Assembly: GCF_000715075.1 (NCBI RefSeq)
Contig: NC_134102.1
Location: 110,558,001 to 110,622,000 of the forward strand
Length of the DNA stretch: 64,000 nt
DNA from: Nicotiana tabacum
Lineage: Eukaryota > Streptophyta > Magnoliopsida > Solanales > Solanaceae
Direction: 5' to 3'
Shown here piece after piece: positions 33,848 through 47,339 of the stretch. Positions within the stretch are counted from its first letter, which is position 1; every line of letters starts with the position of its first letter. A model generated the notes under the pieces. The model did no database searches. It had not been told where the DNA came from and saw nothing but the letters and a program-made list of their open reading frames with translations. A program made the translations under genes and the position numbers.

Positions 33848-36800
33848 TATGCGTTCGTCCTCGAACGTGCTAAGGAGTGTTCCGGAGTTATCCAAAATCA
33901 TTTTTTAACACCTCGTGCACCTACCCGTGCTACCACAACCAGTTGAGCACATTAACTCGAGCCAATCTGAAAATTCTCCCCTTTATTTAGGCAAATAAGC
34001 CTTAGAGCCCAATTCTAACATCAAGAATTTTCCACCATGCCTGTTTCCAACCTATGAATGTCGTATCTATCATTACATGATGCACCAATACAGGGTTGCA
34101 TACCTTTGTTGAATTTAGACCATGCACCGCATCATTCACATGACTATAATAACATCCTCCGATAACAATAGCTAAAATTCCACGAATCTGATGTTCACAA
34201 CACACCTCATGATACATATAAGTCCTGTTCTAACTCTTGAAATACTTCCACGATGGAAGAAATGTGTAGAAATTCATAACCAACTGCCGAGTCAACAATT
34301 ATTGAGTTTCTCCTTCTGACAAGAATCATTGCCTCATTATAACCAAATAATGGTATTTGCTCTTTATTACACTTAATATAATCCGATCGCACTAATCCCG
34401 AATCCAATAATCTCGCCTCACCAAGTATAAGCTGCTCAGGCAATAAACCACCTCAGACACGATCAAAAAACCTCATATGATGCCACAATGAGCTAATAAG
34501 CTACGGACTCGATTGCGATATATAAGAAACACGAACTCTGGAAAGGATCTCTCGACCCACGTGACTAATTAGACATCTGAAAAGGTGTCATGAACCTTCC
34601 TCAGAAAATGGGACACAAAACACACAAAATAGAATATAGGGGACTGTACTCAACATCACACCGTTGCGGCGTGCAACCCAATCCAAACAACATACCCGTG
34701 GCGGCGTGCCACCCGATCCGCACATAAAGAATCTATAAGGAAATACTTACCGAGCTAGAATGCTCATTACTACAAAATATCCGAATATCGGACACAAGCA
34801 CGCTAAGTGCATAATACCATCCTTGGAAGGACCGACAACGCCATGCGCTACAAAACTCAAGCACAACTAAGGTGCGACATATAATCTGAATCCCGAGAGC
34901 CATCCTGCTCACAAAACACCATCGCTATGCGGAACCTCAACACATAATAAATTTATCAAGCCGTTTCATAACTCACACGGCACAATATAGTATTACATGA
35001 AATAACGGACGACGAAACGATATCCAACGTCCGAATACTCCTCCATAGGGAGCTTTTATGCTGAAATGAACACATCCGGCCTGATATAGAGCCCGTATTC
35101 ATATTTAAATCTATCCACAAATCTCAAGCCGATTCTGAGGTCTAGGCTAATAACCTTTCAAGGATCCATAATAACCCTTTTTCCCATAACACACAAGAAT
35201 AGCCGTCATAATCAGAACAAACTTTCACAATCCACAACCAAATGAACCAAGCAGCCTCCAGGCATAAATTTTTGAATCAGCGATATTACCACAATCTTCA
35301 TACTTGGTTTCAATATTCACTCTTACACAATATTTCCGTGAGACATGCTCCCACGACCTTCCACACCAGGTAACAAGTCTGCACATTCATGCTACCGGTT
35401 ACACAAAATATTGTAAAGCATATCAAGAATCCACAAATCAATACACAAGGTCTCTTACATCTGACATCGACCTTAGATGATGCCAAAAACAATACCATTT
35501 TACTTTAAACATATAAATCCCTTTCCTGCTCATCCGAGCTCATGGCATCCTTGTCAACACCGAACTGAAATCTTAAATCCTCAACTTTCGAATCCCATGC
35601 TACTTAGTGCATTTAACCACGCCAATGCGCAGGAGTACAAGAATTCCATCATAACTCCCGAACCACTAATAGGGTAAACACTTCATCATATAGAAACCTT
35701 CTTCTTAACTCATTTCAAGAGAACCATTGCAACACGTGACTGAATTCCCATATCCGTAGAAAATACCGGCCTCAAGTAGTGGTCTAAACCACCATAACTC
35801 TTCTGGGATCCCTCTACACATAACATGTTATAATACTTGAATTCCTCCAAATAAAATCAATTACGGCGGCCATCAAGCCTCGCAAGTACCGCCACAATTC
35901 ACATGCATAATTCAATGCATTGAAGGAACTGATCATTGCCACTATCGTGCCGATTCAACCATTGTTAGCCGATCCGTCTTTTCTTAATTTACTCTCAACT
36001 TGCCTTAGAAATAATAATAGCTCCATTCATTACATCATGAACTCAAATCTGCACTCATCCCAAGTGACCTTATTTCACGAGACCACGCTATTTCAAAACC
36101 CACTAATTATCTCATATCCCTTCTTGTGCGCACTTTTTACATCTTCAACTGGTACACCCATTCTGATACTTCTTTTATGAATCCGAAGTTATTTTCTTCC
36201 GTTTTTCCAATGCTACACCACAACCTAAAGATAACGTAGAGTACTTCAAGCCCCGTTTAATAATCTGCTGGAAAAGCTCGATACTCAACCATACTATAGA
36301 CTCGAGATCCTTAGACACCACACTATAAATTTTTGAATCCACTAGGACCGTTATTGAGAATCACTTACTCTGACTAGTTCCCATACATGATCAACTCCAA
36401 GGCCCTGCTAGCACATGGACACTTTCTCAAGGAAACACCCGACTGTCTCACTCTCCCTGTGCATTACATCTACACGAAGCATAAACTCTAAGTCTTCCCA
36501 CCAACCTGAATATGAATTGATAAGGCCAAATGTGGCACACATTCCCCAAATCCTTTGCTCAAGTTACCACCGATGTTTTCTTTCCTTAGTCATAATGACC
36601 CACCAATACACCGATAACCAGAAACAGCACAAGTTGACACTACGCAATCCAGTTATAGACAGTGGGGCTCTCCCACTTAGCTTGAAGCTACAATTACAAA
36701 ATTTTGGAATCCACCGAGATTCTTTCTTCATCGTTGACATGATCCTGTACACGCAACTCGCCAATTTATTTATTTATTTTCGAAATCCTTCTATTAACCT

Positions 36801-38263
36801 TCAATAGACACTCCTAACAACTAGCCACATTTACATATTAAATCTCTTACCGGGTAGCCAGTAGAATTCTTCACAGAAGCTTCGTCAACACCACGCGACC
36901 GCTAACTTGTTTACAGGAGATAACCCACCTGTGGAAATTACATGCTGACATATTCCAATGTCGTTGCACTGGATATAATTACTACGAAATCAATAGATCA
37001 TCCTGAGTCCAAGCTCATTCACCAGCTGCATCAGTCCGTTCACTCCTCGTGGACATCAACTAAAGGTGCAACAATACACTCCAATCCAAAGTCATATTGT
37101 ATCCTTCTTCATATCAAGAAACTCCCTCCTGTTGTATCCGATCTTCCTCAATGTAGCAGCTAATATTACAACTTAAGTCCATAGACCTAGTCACTATCCA
37201 TTCTACATCCCAAATCACTCAAACGTTTCCTCGAGATGTGTAATCATCCTACCATGTAACCCATATGTTACTTTGCCACTCTCCCACTTTGGTCAAACCC
37301 TTCTCCTTTAAGCAACTACTTGACTTCTGTTTTCTTACACTTGGCCTTTTCGGAACCTAACCACCGCAAGGCACCTTCCACATGTCCTTCCTCATCCTTC
37401 GCTGCCCAGTTGTTGCCTTAACTCAAAATCCGTCTCTGTAGCACTTGAACCAATAGCTCATTACCAGCTTTAAACCTTTCTGACGATCATCTTTCTCGAG
37501 ACATCAATACTAGAAATGTTGCTTCGATCCTGAATCACTGCACACCGCGATGTCTAACGACTGCTTCCCCTATACCAATTCCTAACACCCCGTCGTGAAG
37601 GCGAGTTGAAGAAAATCATAACACCGGCGAACCTTAATGCATTTTACAAGGCGATGACACCACATCAAAATTGAGAACTCTACCACGCTCGAAAATATCA
37701 GGCTTCGTGACTCTATCAACCCCAAACCTGAACATTCATAGCCCGATTGTCTTTTTCTCTACTAGAAATAAAACATGGAACCTCTGAATTATGTACTGAG
37801 AAAAACCTTTTTTTCAAGTCGTTTACTGCCCTGACACATAAACGGACATTTTTTTTTCCATTTCATAAACATTGTGCGATAACAACGCACGAATCGTCAT
37901 AACAATCAATGCCAAATCTCAAAACCTTAAGTAGTACTGATATTTAATTTGAAATGATAGAGCGGCCTTTCGTAAGGCGATGACAAAAGCCCAATTAATT
38001 ACATAAAGAGAAGTATCATGTACTACATCTATAGTACCATTAAAAATTTTCTCGATCCCCAATTTATAACAAGCGCTTCACATCGCATAAGATTGAGTAG
38101 GAAGGAAATGAAGGCATAAGCATCAAAGGAATCGAATCGCACGATGGAATCAAAAAGGGAAGTATTCCTAACAGCCTTGTAGCCTCTTGAAGATAAGTAC
38201 AGACGTCTCCGTACCGATCCGCAAGACTCAACTAGACTTGCTCATGACTTGTGAGACCTACGT
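33848..38263 (-). other. Element D interior, no coding capacity recognised
   Basis: About 4.4 kb with only short scattered frames on both strands (the longest about 130 codons, at 36415-36807 +), none with a recognisable domain. On the minus strand at 34443-34207 a frame reads GEARLLDSGLVR, weakly like the integrase C-terminal segment GEARLLGTDLVR of elements B and C, so part may be extremely decayed pol. GCGGCGTGC motifs repeat near 34675 and 34710. The leader end carries the shared 26-base block at 38202-38227. Confidence 0.55.
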
Positions 38264-38284
38264 GAACCTAGTGCTCTGATACCA
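38264..38284 (-). promoter_or_regulatory. Primer-binding site of element D (initiator tRNA-Met)
   Basis: The minus strand reads TGGTATCAGAGCACTAGGTT, separated by ACA from the LTR end at 38288. Confidence 0.92.
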
Positions 38285-38287
38285 TGT

Positions 38288-41165
38288 TGTCACGACCCAA
38301 TTTCACCTATAGGTCGTGATGGCGTCAGACACCGCTGTCATACAAGCCAACAATAAATACTAAATAAATTCTCATTTTAATATTTTTGAAGTCATAGTTG
38401 TTCCCCTCAATTAAATAGCAGAAGATGACATTTACCAAATACGTACTAATATCTTTAAAAATTTCCAATACATTGCAACCCATAATCATCCCAAAACCCA
38501 GTGTCACAAGTGCATGAGCATTTATTAGGGAATTAAAATAAAATACAGCATCTGTCTAGAATACAAATTAGATAGGAAAATATAATAACTCTGAAGGAGA
38601 CTCTATTAGCTGCGGATCGTAATATAGAATGCAGCTCACCTATGTCCCCACAATTATTAACCACACCTCTGTGCCCACAAGGCCGCTGTACATATATGTA
38701 CCTGCACAATAAAATATACAGCAAGTGCAGTATGAGTACGAAAACAACGTGTACCCAGTAAGTATCAAGCCTAATCTCGAAGAGGTAGAGACGAGATGGC
38801 CGACTATGACACTCACTATGGGTCAATAATATTAAATAATCATGAAAATAGAAATATTTATATCAACGTGATTCACAGAGTTAACAATAATTTTATTGTA
38901 CCAGCAGAGGTAATTAAATTCCTTCAATTCCAATAATTCTCAATATATTAATTAAATTCCTTCAATTCAAATAATTTCTAATCTATTAATTAAATCCTTC
39001 AATTTCAATAAAAATTCCAATTTATCAAATAGTTTTACAAGCTGCAATTCAATTTCAATAAATTTCCAATTTATCAAATAGCTTTACAAGCTGCAATTCA
39101 ATTTCAATAAATTTCTAGTTTATCAAATAGCTTTACAAGCTGTAATAAACTGTCCAAGTATCGTGTAATTATTATTATTATTAAGCACGATTTATGCCGA
39201 GGTCGTACGGCCCGATCCAGAGTTTCGTGTACACTGCCGAGGGATGTGCGGCACGATCCATAGATGCATCTATCTTGCCGAGGCATTCGGCCCACTCCAA
39301 GAGAAAGGAGGACATTTTCTTATGTACCTCCGGAAGGAGAGTATATTCATTATAAGATAAATTCGGAAGGATGAACAATTTCTTTAAACAGTTAATTAAT
39401 TTAAACAGAAAATTAAGCATATGAAATTTTCATCTTTATTATATTTCCTAACAATTCACAATTTATATATCAAATAATTCAATTAAATAAAGAATATAAT
39501 TTACACAAGTAATTCATGCTTTGTGTCCTAAACTACCCGGACTTTAGCATTAATAGTAGCTACGTACGGACTCTCATCACCTCGTGCGTACATAGCCCCC
39601 ACAATTAACAACCATTATTAATTTAATCACCTATGGGGTAATTTTCCCCTCACAAGATTAGACAAGAGACTTACCTCGCTCCGAAGTTCCATAGCCGGCT
39701 CCCAAGCCTTTCAAATAAATCGACCGATGCCCAACGCTCCAAAACTCGCTTTCGCTTTATTAACATTCACAAGCTTTTAATCCTCCTCCGACATCGTAAC
39801 ATTGAGTAAAATACTCATACGCCACCAACAAATTGATATCTACAATTACAATCCCAATTACAATCAAAATATGACTCAAAAATATTTATCAATATTCATT
39901 TATGGCTCTCAAGTTGGCTACAAGCCTCCAGCTCAAATCGTCTAATAGGTTCACTTACTAGTACATTCAACTCCACTCTTATCATTCAATACTCATTTGA
40001 AGTCATCAATGATACTACATTAATTCTCCAACACCGCCAAATTACTATTCATCATCTTCCTTAGCCAACATTTCCAAAACATTCATTTTGGTGATTACTT
40101 AGTTGAATACTTTCAACTAAGCTAGAATATGATTCCATAGGTTCATTGCATCTTTTAATTTCATTTCTAAGAACACTATTTATCTTTCCCTCATTTTCTC
40201 AAGAACACTATTCATGCCATGAACTAGAGTTTATGAAATCAATTATCCAACCATAACAACTTGAAACAACTATTAGAATTACTCTCACCGACTCATAAGA
40301 AATGAGCTTGAAGCATTAGTATTACCTTCTTGAAACTTTTCCTTGAAATTCCAATGTTTGGGAAATTTGGTGTTCTTGAACAACTTGAAAGATTTCTAGG
40401 GATTTCAAAATTGAAGGATGTTAATACTAGTGTTAATAGGATGTTATTAACTTAAAATATCCAAATAAACTCACCTTGTATTCTTAAGTAGTCCCCAAGG
40501 TCGAATCCACCATGAAAGAACCAATCCCTGGCTCAAAGAAATCCCCAAAAATGGCTGCTGCCCGTGACTACCTTATAAAGGCACAGGTGCTTCAGCGAGT
40601 TGTACCTTGCGCTGTGTAGGTTGTACCTCGTATTACAAGTTTTGCCCTGCTAGACACCATATACTAAAACGTCCATAAGTCCTTGTAGAAATGTCCAAAT
40701 GACGAACAGTCAAAAGCGTTAGAAACTAGACTCGAAGATCTTTCATTTGATAGGTTGTCCACCATATAACTCCTTATATATATAGGGGCATGCTCGTCCA
40801 AATTTAGGTTTTTGTGTGTACTTATTTGAAACTTTAGTCTATCATGTAATTTCCAACTTGATTAAGACTTAGGGCTCTCCTTAGACCCTACATCACTTAT
40901 AATATAACGCGTTCACTTATTAACATACGAACCTGCTGGAACCTTAAAATTCTGATTCCGGGGTCGTTTTCTCAAAGTGTTGACCGAAGTAAAATTTGTC
41001 ATTTTAAGGCTAACTTAAGGAACCAAGTGTTGCGATTTCAACCAAAACACTTCCAAATCCCGAATTATCCATCCCCGCAAGTCATAAATCATTAAAACAT
41101 ATTCGGTGAGTTTTATTTAGCGAAACGGGGTTCTAAAAGTCGAAACGACCGGTTAGGTCGTTACA
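38288..41165 (-). repeat. Element D 5' LTR
   Basis: 2878 bp, partner of 30997-33831 and very similar along its length. It abuts element C RNase H at 41166, directly after an Arg codon. Confidence 0.93.
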
Positions 41166-42732
41166 GGCGCGAGGCATAGGCAATCACCCTACCCTCCTGC
41201 ATCAAAACACAACCAATGCCTATCCTCGAGGCATCACAATACACGGTGTAAGAACCTGACGTTGATGGCAGAATTAACATTGAAGCTGTGGTCAAAGCAG
41301 TCTTGAGCTTCTGAAAGCTCTCTTCACATTCATCCGACCACCTGAATGGAGCACCCTTTTGGGTCAATTTGGTCAAGGGCGATGCAATATATGAAAATCC
41401 CTCCACAAAGCGACGGTAGTAACCCTCCAAACCAAGAAAGCTCCTAATCTCTGTGGCTGAGGACAGTCTGGGCCAATTCTGCACCGCCTCTATCTTCTTC
41501 GGATTCACCTGAAAACCCTCACTGGACACCACATGTCCCAAGAATGCTACTGAACTAAGCCAAAACTCACATTTAGAGAACTTTGCATAAAGCTTCTCCT
41601 CCCTCAATCTCTGCAATACAACCCTCAAATGCTGAGCGTGTTCTTCCTCGCTACGAGAGTACACCAGGATGTCGTCAATGAATACAACGATGAATGAGTC
41701 CAATTAGGGCTGGAATACACTGTTCATCAGATGTATGAATGTTGCTGGGGCATTGGTCAGCCCAAAAGACATCACCAAGAACTCATAATGGCCATATCGG
41801 GTTCTGAAAGCTGTCTTGAGAATATCTGAATCCCGAATCTTCAGCTGGTGATAACAGAACCTCAAATCAATCTTGGAGAACACCCTCGCTCCATGAATCT
41901 GGTCGAATAAATCATCAATACAAGGCAAAGATACTTGTTCTTGATTGTGACCTTGTTCAACTGCCGTAATCAATACACATTCTCATGGAACCATCATTCT
42001 TTTTCACAAATAGAACCGGTGAACCCCACGGTGACACACTACGTCGAATAAACCCCTTATCAAGGAGTTCCTGAAGCTGTTCTTTCAATTCCTTCAACTC
42101 CGTCGGTTCCATACGATACGGTGGAATAGAAATAGGTTGAGTGCCCGGCACCAAATCAATACCAAAGTCAATATCCCTGTCAGGCAACATGCTCGGTAGG
42201 TTTGCAGGAAACACATCCAAAAAATCACGTACCACCGGAACAGAATAAATGACATGAGTCTCTGTACTAACATCCCTCACAAAAGCCAAATAAGATAGGC
42301 AACCCTTCTCAACCATGCGCTGAGCCTTCAAATATGAAATCACCCTACTTGGTACATAATCTATAGAACCGCTCCACTCAACCTTCGAAATTCCCAGCAT
42401 AGCCAACGTTACCGTCTTAGCGTGACAATCTAGAACAACATGACATGGAGATAACCAATCCATACCCAATATCACATCAAAGTCAACCATACTGAGCAAC
42501 AATAGATCTACTCGGTCTCCAGACCCCCAATAGTCACCACACATGACCGATATACACAGTCCACAATAATAGTATCGCCCACAGAAGTAGATACATATAC
42601 AGATGAAACTAAGGACTCACGGGGCATATCCAGAAAATGAGCGAAATATGAGGAAACATATGAATATGTGGAACCAGGGTCAAATAATACTGAGGCATCT
42701 CTGTGGCAAACTGAGACAATACCTATAATCAC
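41166..42732 (-). pseudogene. Element C pol, 5' half: protease, RT, start of RNase H
   Basis: The protease has the Tekay-style site LFDPGSTYSYVS (about 42695-42660). RT follows from about 42150 ([20 protein letters not shown], then [11 protein letters not shown] near 41770 and [15 protein letters not shown] near 41680). The RNase H start is near 41250 ([20 protein letters not shown]), and the frame is cut at 41166 by element D. Breaks: a frame change near 42540, another near 41965, and a stop at 41704-41706 just before the FIDD box. It resumes at 30944. Confidence 0.92.
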
Positions 42733-44260
42733 AGCATCTGAAGCAATAGCATCTGGTCTGGCAGGGAGAGTATAGAAACGGGCCTGACCAACCCTTGATC
42801 TGCCTCCCCCCTAGGGCGACCCCTAGCTGACTGACCTCCACCCCGAGCTGGCTGGGCAGATGGTGAGGTAGCTGGTGCTGTAGTCGGAGGCTGGCTCCTT
42901 TGTTGAGATAGACCTCCATGACGATGAGGACACTGCCTCCACATATGCCCAAGCTCCCCACACTCAAAACAACTCTCCGGTGCTGGCGGTGAAAACTGAA
43001 GGAAACTCCTAGCACTGGGATGACTGGTAGAAGAACCTGGCATGGAAGAGCCCTGAACAAGTGGAGCATGGGAAGAACTTTGAACTGGAAGGGCACTAAG
43101 TGATGAGTGTCCCTGACGAGAACTGTGAGAACCATGGCCAGATGATGCACCCCGATAAAATGGCTGAGCTGACTGAGCTTGTCTGAAATGACGACCTCTA
43201 CCGTGTTGGAACTGAACCCCAAAAGGAGCACCGCTGAATCCACCCTGACCACGAGGCCTCTTGGCCTCCCGCTCAACTCTCTCTTGACCGTGAACCATCT
43301 CAATCTGCCAAGCAATGTCGACAACCTCATCAAAGGTAGCACTCGAAACCCGCTCCCTGGTCATGAGCAACTGTAGCTGATAAGTGAGGCCATCAATAAA
43401 CCTCATGATCTTCTCTCTGTCCGTGGGAACCAACCAGATAGCATGACGGGCCAACTCGGAGAACCGCATCTCATACTGCGTCACCGACATATCACCCTGG
43501 CGGAGCCGCTCAAACTGTCTACGTAGCTCCTCTCTGGGGGATCGAGGCATGAACTTCTCCAAAAAGACCACGGAGAACTGCTGCCAAGTAAGGGGTGTTG
43601 CACCAACAGGCCTACGCCTCTCGTAAGTCTCCCACCATTTGAGTGCAGCCCCAGAAAACTGAAAGGTAGTGAATGAGACCCCATAAGTCTCCAAAATACC
43701 AGCAGTACGGAGTATCCTCTAACACCTGTCCAAAAGGTTCTGAGCATCCTCTCTCTCTGTGCCACTGAAAGGTGGTGGCCGAAGTCTCCCAAACCTCTCC
43801 AACCTACACTGATCATCCTCAGGCATAGCAGGAACCACATAATCCTGAGCAACAGTAACCGGCTGGGCTGGTGGTGCCTCTGGTGTCTGAAGTCCCTGAA
43901 TAACTTGCTCGGGTGTGCGAGCAACGGGAGTCTGAGTGCCTCCCTTGGCCTGAGAAGTGGTTGCGGCCGTCGAAATTGAGACCGCCTGAGCAAGGCCAGT
44001 ACACACTGTTAGAATCTGAGCTAGGGCCTCCTGAAGGCCTGGAATCACAATAGGCACATGTGGTGCCTGAGCTGGTGCATCAACAACTGGAACTTGTCCT
44101 GATCTGGGACAACCGGTGGATCTGTAGGTACTGCCCCAGCTATTGTACGGGCTACACCTCTGCCCCTACCACGGCCTCTACCGCGGCCTCGGCCTCTCGC
44201 AGCCCTGGCTGGTGGTACTGGTGGCTGGCCCTCCTGATCGGTAGTATGGGTCCTCACCAT
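42729..44260 (-). pseudogene. Element C gag
   Basis: This would be the structural protein of the virus-like particle. The start is ATG at 44260 (MVRTHTTDQEGQPPVPPARA), after a leader of about 180 nt. A run of alternating Arg-Gly residues follows (about 44205-44165), then a frame change near 44095, the central gag domain (about 43694-43330; FSGAALKWWETYERRRP, FSELARHAIWLVP) with a stop near 43720, a Ser/Gln-rich linker, and an intact CCHC knuckle CFECGELGHMWRQC (about 42970-42927). It leads into protease by a frame change near 42730. This gag is the best kept in the window and shows what is lost in A and B. Confidence 0.92.
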
Positions 44261-44375
44261 CTGTGAGAGAATGAAATAACAGATGTTTAGTTACTAGAAT
44301 TAACAGATTCGCATGACAAGAATTCAAGAATGTGGAGTTTCCTAAAGGTTCTGCAGCCTCCTGAAGATAAGTACA

Positions 44376-44401
44376 GACGTCTCTGTACCGATCCGCAAGA
44401 C
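44376..44401 (-). promoter_or_regulatory. Conserved leader block shared by elements A, B, C and D
   Basis: The minus strand carries a 26-base block, containing GCGGATCGGTAC, that recurs almost unchanged at 517-542, 14836-14861 and 38202-38227. It is about 55-60 nt downstream of each primer-binding site, ahead of gag. The role is unknown; packaging or dimerisation is possible. Confidence 0.75.
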
Positions 44402-44439
44402 TCTACTAAACCCGCTCATGACTCATGAGACCTATGTAA

Positions 44440-44456
44440 CCTAGGCTCTGATACCA
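44440..44456 (-). promoter_or_regulatory. Primer-binding site of element C (initiator tRNA-Met)
   Basis: The minus strand reads TGGTATCAGAGCCTAGG, three bases after the LTR end at 44460. Confidence 0.93.
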
Positions 44457-44459
44457 ATC

Positions 44460-47339
44460 TGTCACGACCCAAAACTAACCCATGTCGTGATAGCGCCTAT
44501 CGTGGAACTAGGCAAGCCGACTCATTTCCAAAACAAACCGATATTTTCATTTTAAAGAAAATTACAAGGTTATTTAACATAAACCTTCATTTAAAGAGTT
44601 CAAATCAAAGAAAAATAGAAGTGCTGAAAAGAAAAGTCCGACATCGAGGTGTCACTAGTTATGAGCATATACTACAATCTTTCTAACAATATCAAGGCTA
44701 ACTCAGCCCGATAAATAGCTAAATACACTAGAGGAAGATAAGAGGGAGAAGAGCAGGGGCTGCGATCGCCAAACAGCTACCTTGCTATCTCCAAGAAAAT
44801 CTGCAACCAAAACACTCAATAACCGCTACCGTGTCCAGCTACACCTGGATCTGCACACAAGGTGCAGGGAGTAACGTGAGTACGCCAACTCAGTAAGTAA
44901 CAACAATAAATAAAGACTGAGCAGTAATGACGAGCAATAAAGCATATAATGTTCATATCAGGAAATCTCAGTAAAATATCACATGCTCTTAAAAATCAGG
45001 ATTTGAATCAAACATCTCGTTTAAACCTAGTTCCAGTAAAAATTATTTTAAAGACATTTTTCCAACAGTTTTTCAAACAAAGGCTCAATGCAAAGGTGAG
45101 CAAAAATGATGAAATCATAAACAGCCCCTCGGGCAAAAACATCACTCATATACAGCCCCTCGGGCAAACCTCACAGTCACTCGTGCCACTCAGGCATACC
45201 TCACAATCACTCTTGCCACTCGGGCATACCTCACAATCACTCATGCCTCCTAGTCACTCAGCACTCGGCACTCGCACTCAGTAGGTACCTGCACTCACTG
45301 GGGGTGTGTACAGACTCTGGAGGGGCTCCTTCAGCCCAAGCGCTATAATCTGCATGGACAACTCACGTGCAATAATAATAAAATAAGTTGCAGGCGGGCA
45401 GCCTCGATCCACACTCATCCTCACAAATTAGGCCCTCAGTCATAAAGTATGTTGCAGGCGGGCAGCCCCGATCCACACTCATCCTCACAAACCAGGCCAC
45501 TCGAGCATTTCAGTAAAATAGGGCATTCGGCCTAAAATATTTATATGCATCAAAATAGAGTCATAAAACTGAGTTATGCGGTAAACAAGTATAAACATGA
45601 CTGAGTATAGATTTTCAATCGAAAACAGTGAGAGGATGATAAGAAACAGCCCCTAAGGGTCCAAACAGCATTGGCGCAAGGCCCAAACATGGCATTCAGC
45701 CCAATTTATAGAAAATCTTTCTAAATCATATAAGTATCAATGGTTTCAACAAAGTATGCAACTTTACAGTTGCTACGGGATGGACCAAGTAACAAATCCC
45801 CAACAGTGCACGCCCACACGCCCGTCACCTAGCATGTGCGTCACTTCAAAATAATAGAATGATACGAAATCTGGGGTTTCATACCCTCAGGACTAGATTT
45901 GCAATCGTTACTTACCTCAAACCCGCAAAATCTTTATCCCGCAATGATCTTGCCTCTAGACTCAGCCTCCAAATGCTCCGAATCTATTCAAAATTAGTAC
46001 AATACCATCAATACGCATTAATGGAATGAATTCCACAAGAAAAACTACAAAATTAGACCAAACCCCGAAATTAGTTCAAAAATCGCTTGTAGGGCCCGCA
46101 TCTCGGAACCCGACAAAAGTTATAAAATTCGAAAGCCCATTCAACCACGAGTCTACCCATACTAATTTTACCAAAATCCGACCCTAACTCGACCCTCAAA
46201 TCTACAAATCTTATTTCCAAATTTCTAAGTTCCAATCTCCGATTTACACCTCAAAATCATGTAATCTAGTCGGATTATTCGATGATAATTCAATATTATG
46301 GAGTAGAAATGATCACAAGGGACTTACCTCAAGTTTTCCTTGAAAATATATCAAAAATTGCCTCTTCTCAAGCTCCAATTTATCAAAAATGGCAAATGGG
46401 ACGAAGTCCCTGTTTTTATAATTCTGCCCAGACATCCTCGGTTTTGCCTCGATCTTGGCCTTCGATCGAGGTCCTCGATCCTGGTCCTCGGCCCTAGCCC
46501 TCGATTATGCCTTTGATTGTGGCCCTCGACTCTGGGCTCGATCATGGCTTCGATCGTGCCCTCGACTCTGGGCTCGATCATGGCTTCGATCGTGGCCCTC
46601 GACCCTGAGCTCGATCTGGGCTCGATTTCTGGGCAGAAGCAATTTCCAACATAAGGAAATTGCAGCAGTTGTTCTATTTCAATTTTTGATCTGTTAACCA
46701 TCCGAAACTCACCCGAGGCCCTCGGAACCTCAATCAAATATACCAACAAGTCCTAAAATATCATATGAACTTAGTCGAATCCTAAAATTACCTCAAACAA
46801 CGCTAAAACCATGAATTACACCCCAATTCAAGCTTAATGTACTTTGAAATTTCTAATTTCTACAAATGACTCCGGAACCTATCAAATCACGTCCGATTGA
46901 TCTCAAATTTTGCACACAAGTCCTAAATGACATAACAGAGGTATTCCAATTTTCAGAATCGGATTCCGACCCCGATATCAAAAAGTCAAACCCCTGGTCA
47001 AACTTCTCAAAAATAAAACTTTTGGCATTTCAAGCCTAATTCCTATACGGACTTTCAAAAAATATTCCGGACACGCACCTAAGCCCAAAATGACCATACG
47101 GAGCTATTGGAATCATCAAAATTCAAATCCGAGGTCGTTTACACATAGGTCCATATCCGGTCCACTTTTCTAACTTAAAATTTTTAATTATGAGACTAAG
47201 TGTCTCATTTCACTCTGAATTCCTTCCGGACCCGAACCAACTAACCCGATATAACATAATATAGTTGAATAACACAAAAAGAAGTAGAAATAGGGAAAAT
47301 GGGGTTATAATTCTCGAAACGACCGACCGGATCGTTACA
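44460..47339 (-). repeat. Element C 5' LTR
   Basis: 2880 bp, from TGTAACGATCC at 47339 to GGTCGTGACA at 44460. It is complete, and pairs with the truncated 27183-29104. It abuts viral copy 1b at 47340. Confidence 0.95.
46521..46620 (-). repeat. 37-bp tandem repeat in C 5' LTR (about 2.6 copies)
   Basis: Same array as 28247-28381 with about one unit fewer. Confidence 0.88.

Larger units (their letters stand above)
30997..41165 (-). mobile_element. Element D: long-LTR element without recognisable genes
   Basis: LTRs at 41165-38288 and 33831-30997 flank a 4456-bp interior. The primer-binding site and purine tract are intact in form. The interior shows no gag, protease, RT or integrase motifs beyond a faint GEARLLDSGLVR-like run, so the element fits a large non-autonomous derivative (LARD-like). 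It sits inside RNase H of element C. No target duplication is found, and about 48 bp of C are missing at the site, judged from element A. Confidence 0.9.
27183..47339 (-). mobile_element. Element C: Tekay-type chromovirus, split by element D
   Basis: Reading right to left: 5' LTR 47339-44460, primer-binding site, gag, protease, RT, part of RNase H, element D (41165-30997), the rest of RNase H, integrase, chromodomain, purine tract, and a 3' LTR that is cut at 27183. It is the only element here with a complete domain set and may represent the autonomous type. It landed in the protease region of viral copy 1b at 47340. No matching target duplication survives on the left because that end was lost by rearrangement. 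Confidence 0.92.

Noticed and set aside
34207..34443. Possible integrase fragment in element D (GEARLLDSGLVR)
   Set aside because: The match is limited to about a dozen residues with nothing integrase-like on either side, so it is mentioned in the interior description but not called as a gene.
36415..36807. A 130-codon plus-strand frame in element D
   Set aside because: There is no recognisable motif, it is antisense to the element and it is surrounded by stops. A frame of this length is expected by chance in 4.4 kb.
45110..45260. Repeated CACTCGGGCATACCTCACA-like phrases in the C 5' LTR as a separate satellite
   Set aside because: They are a short degenerate local repeat within the LTR and do not extend beyond it. 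The 3' LTR lacks this part through truncation.
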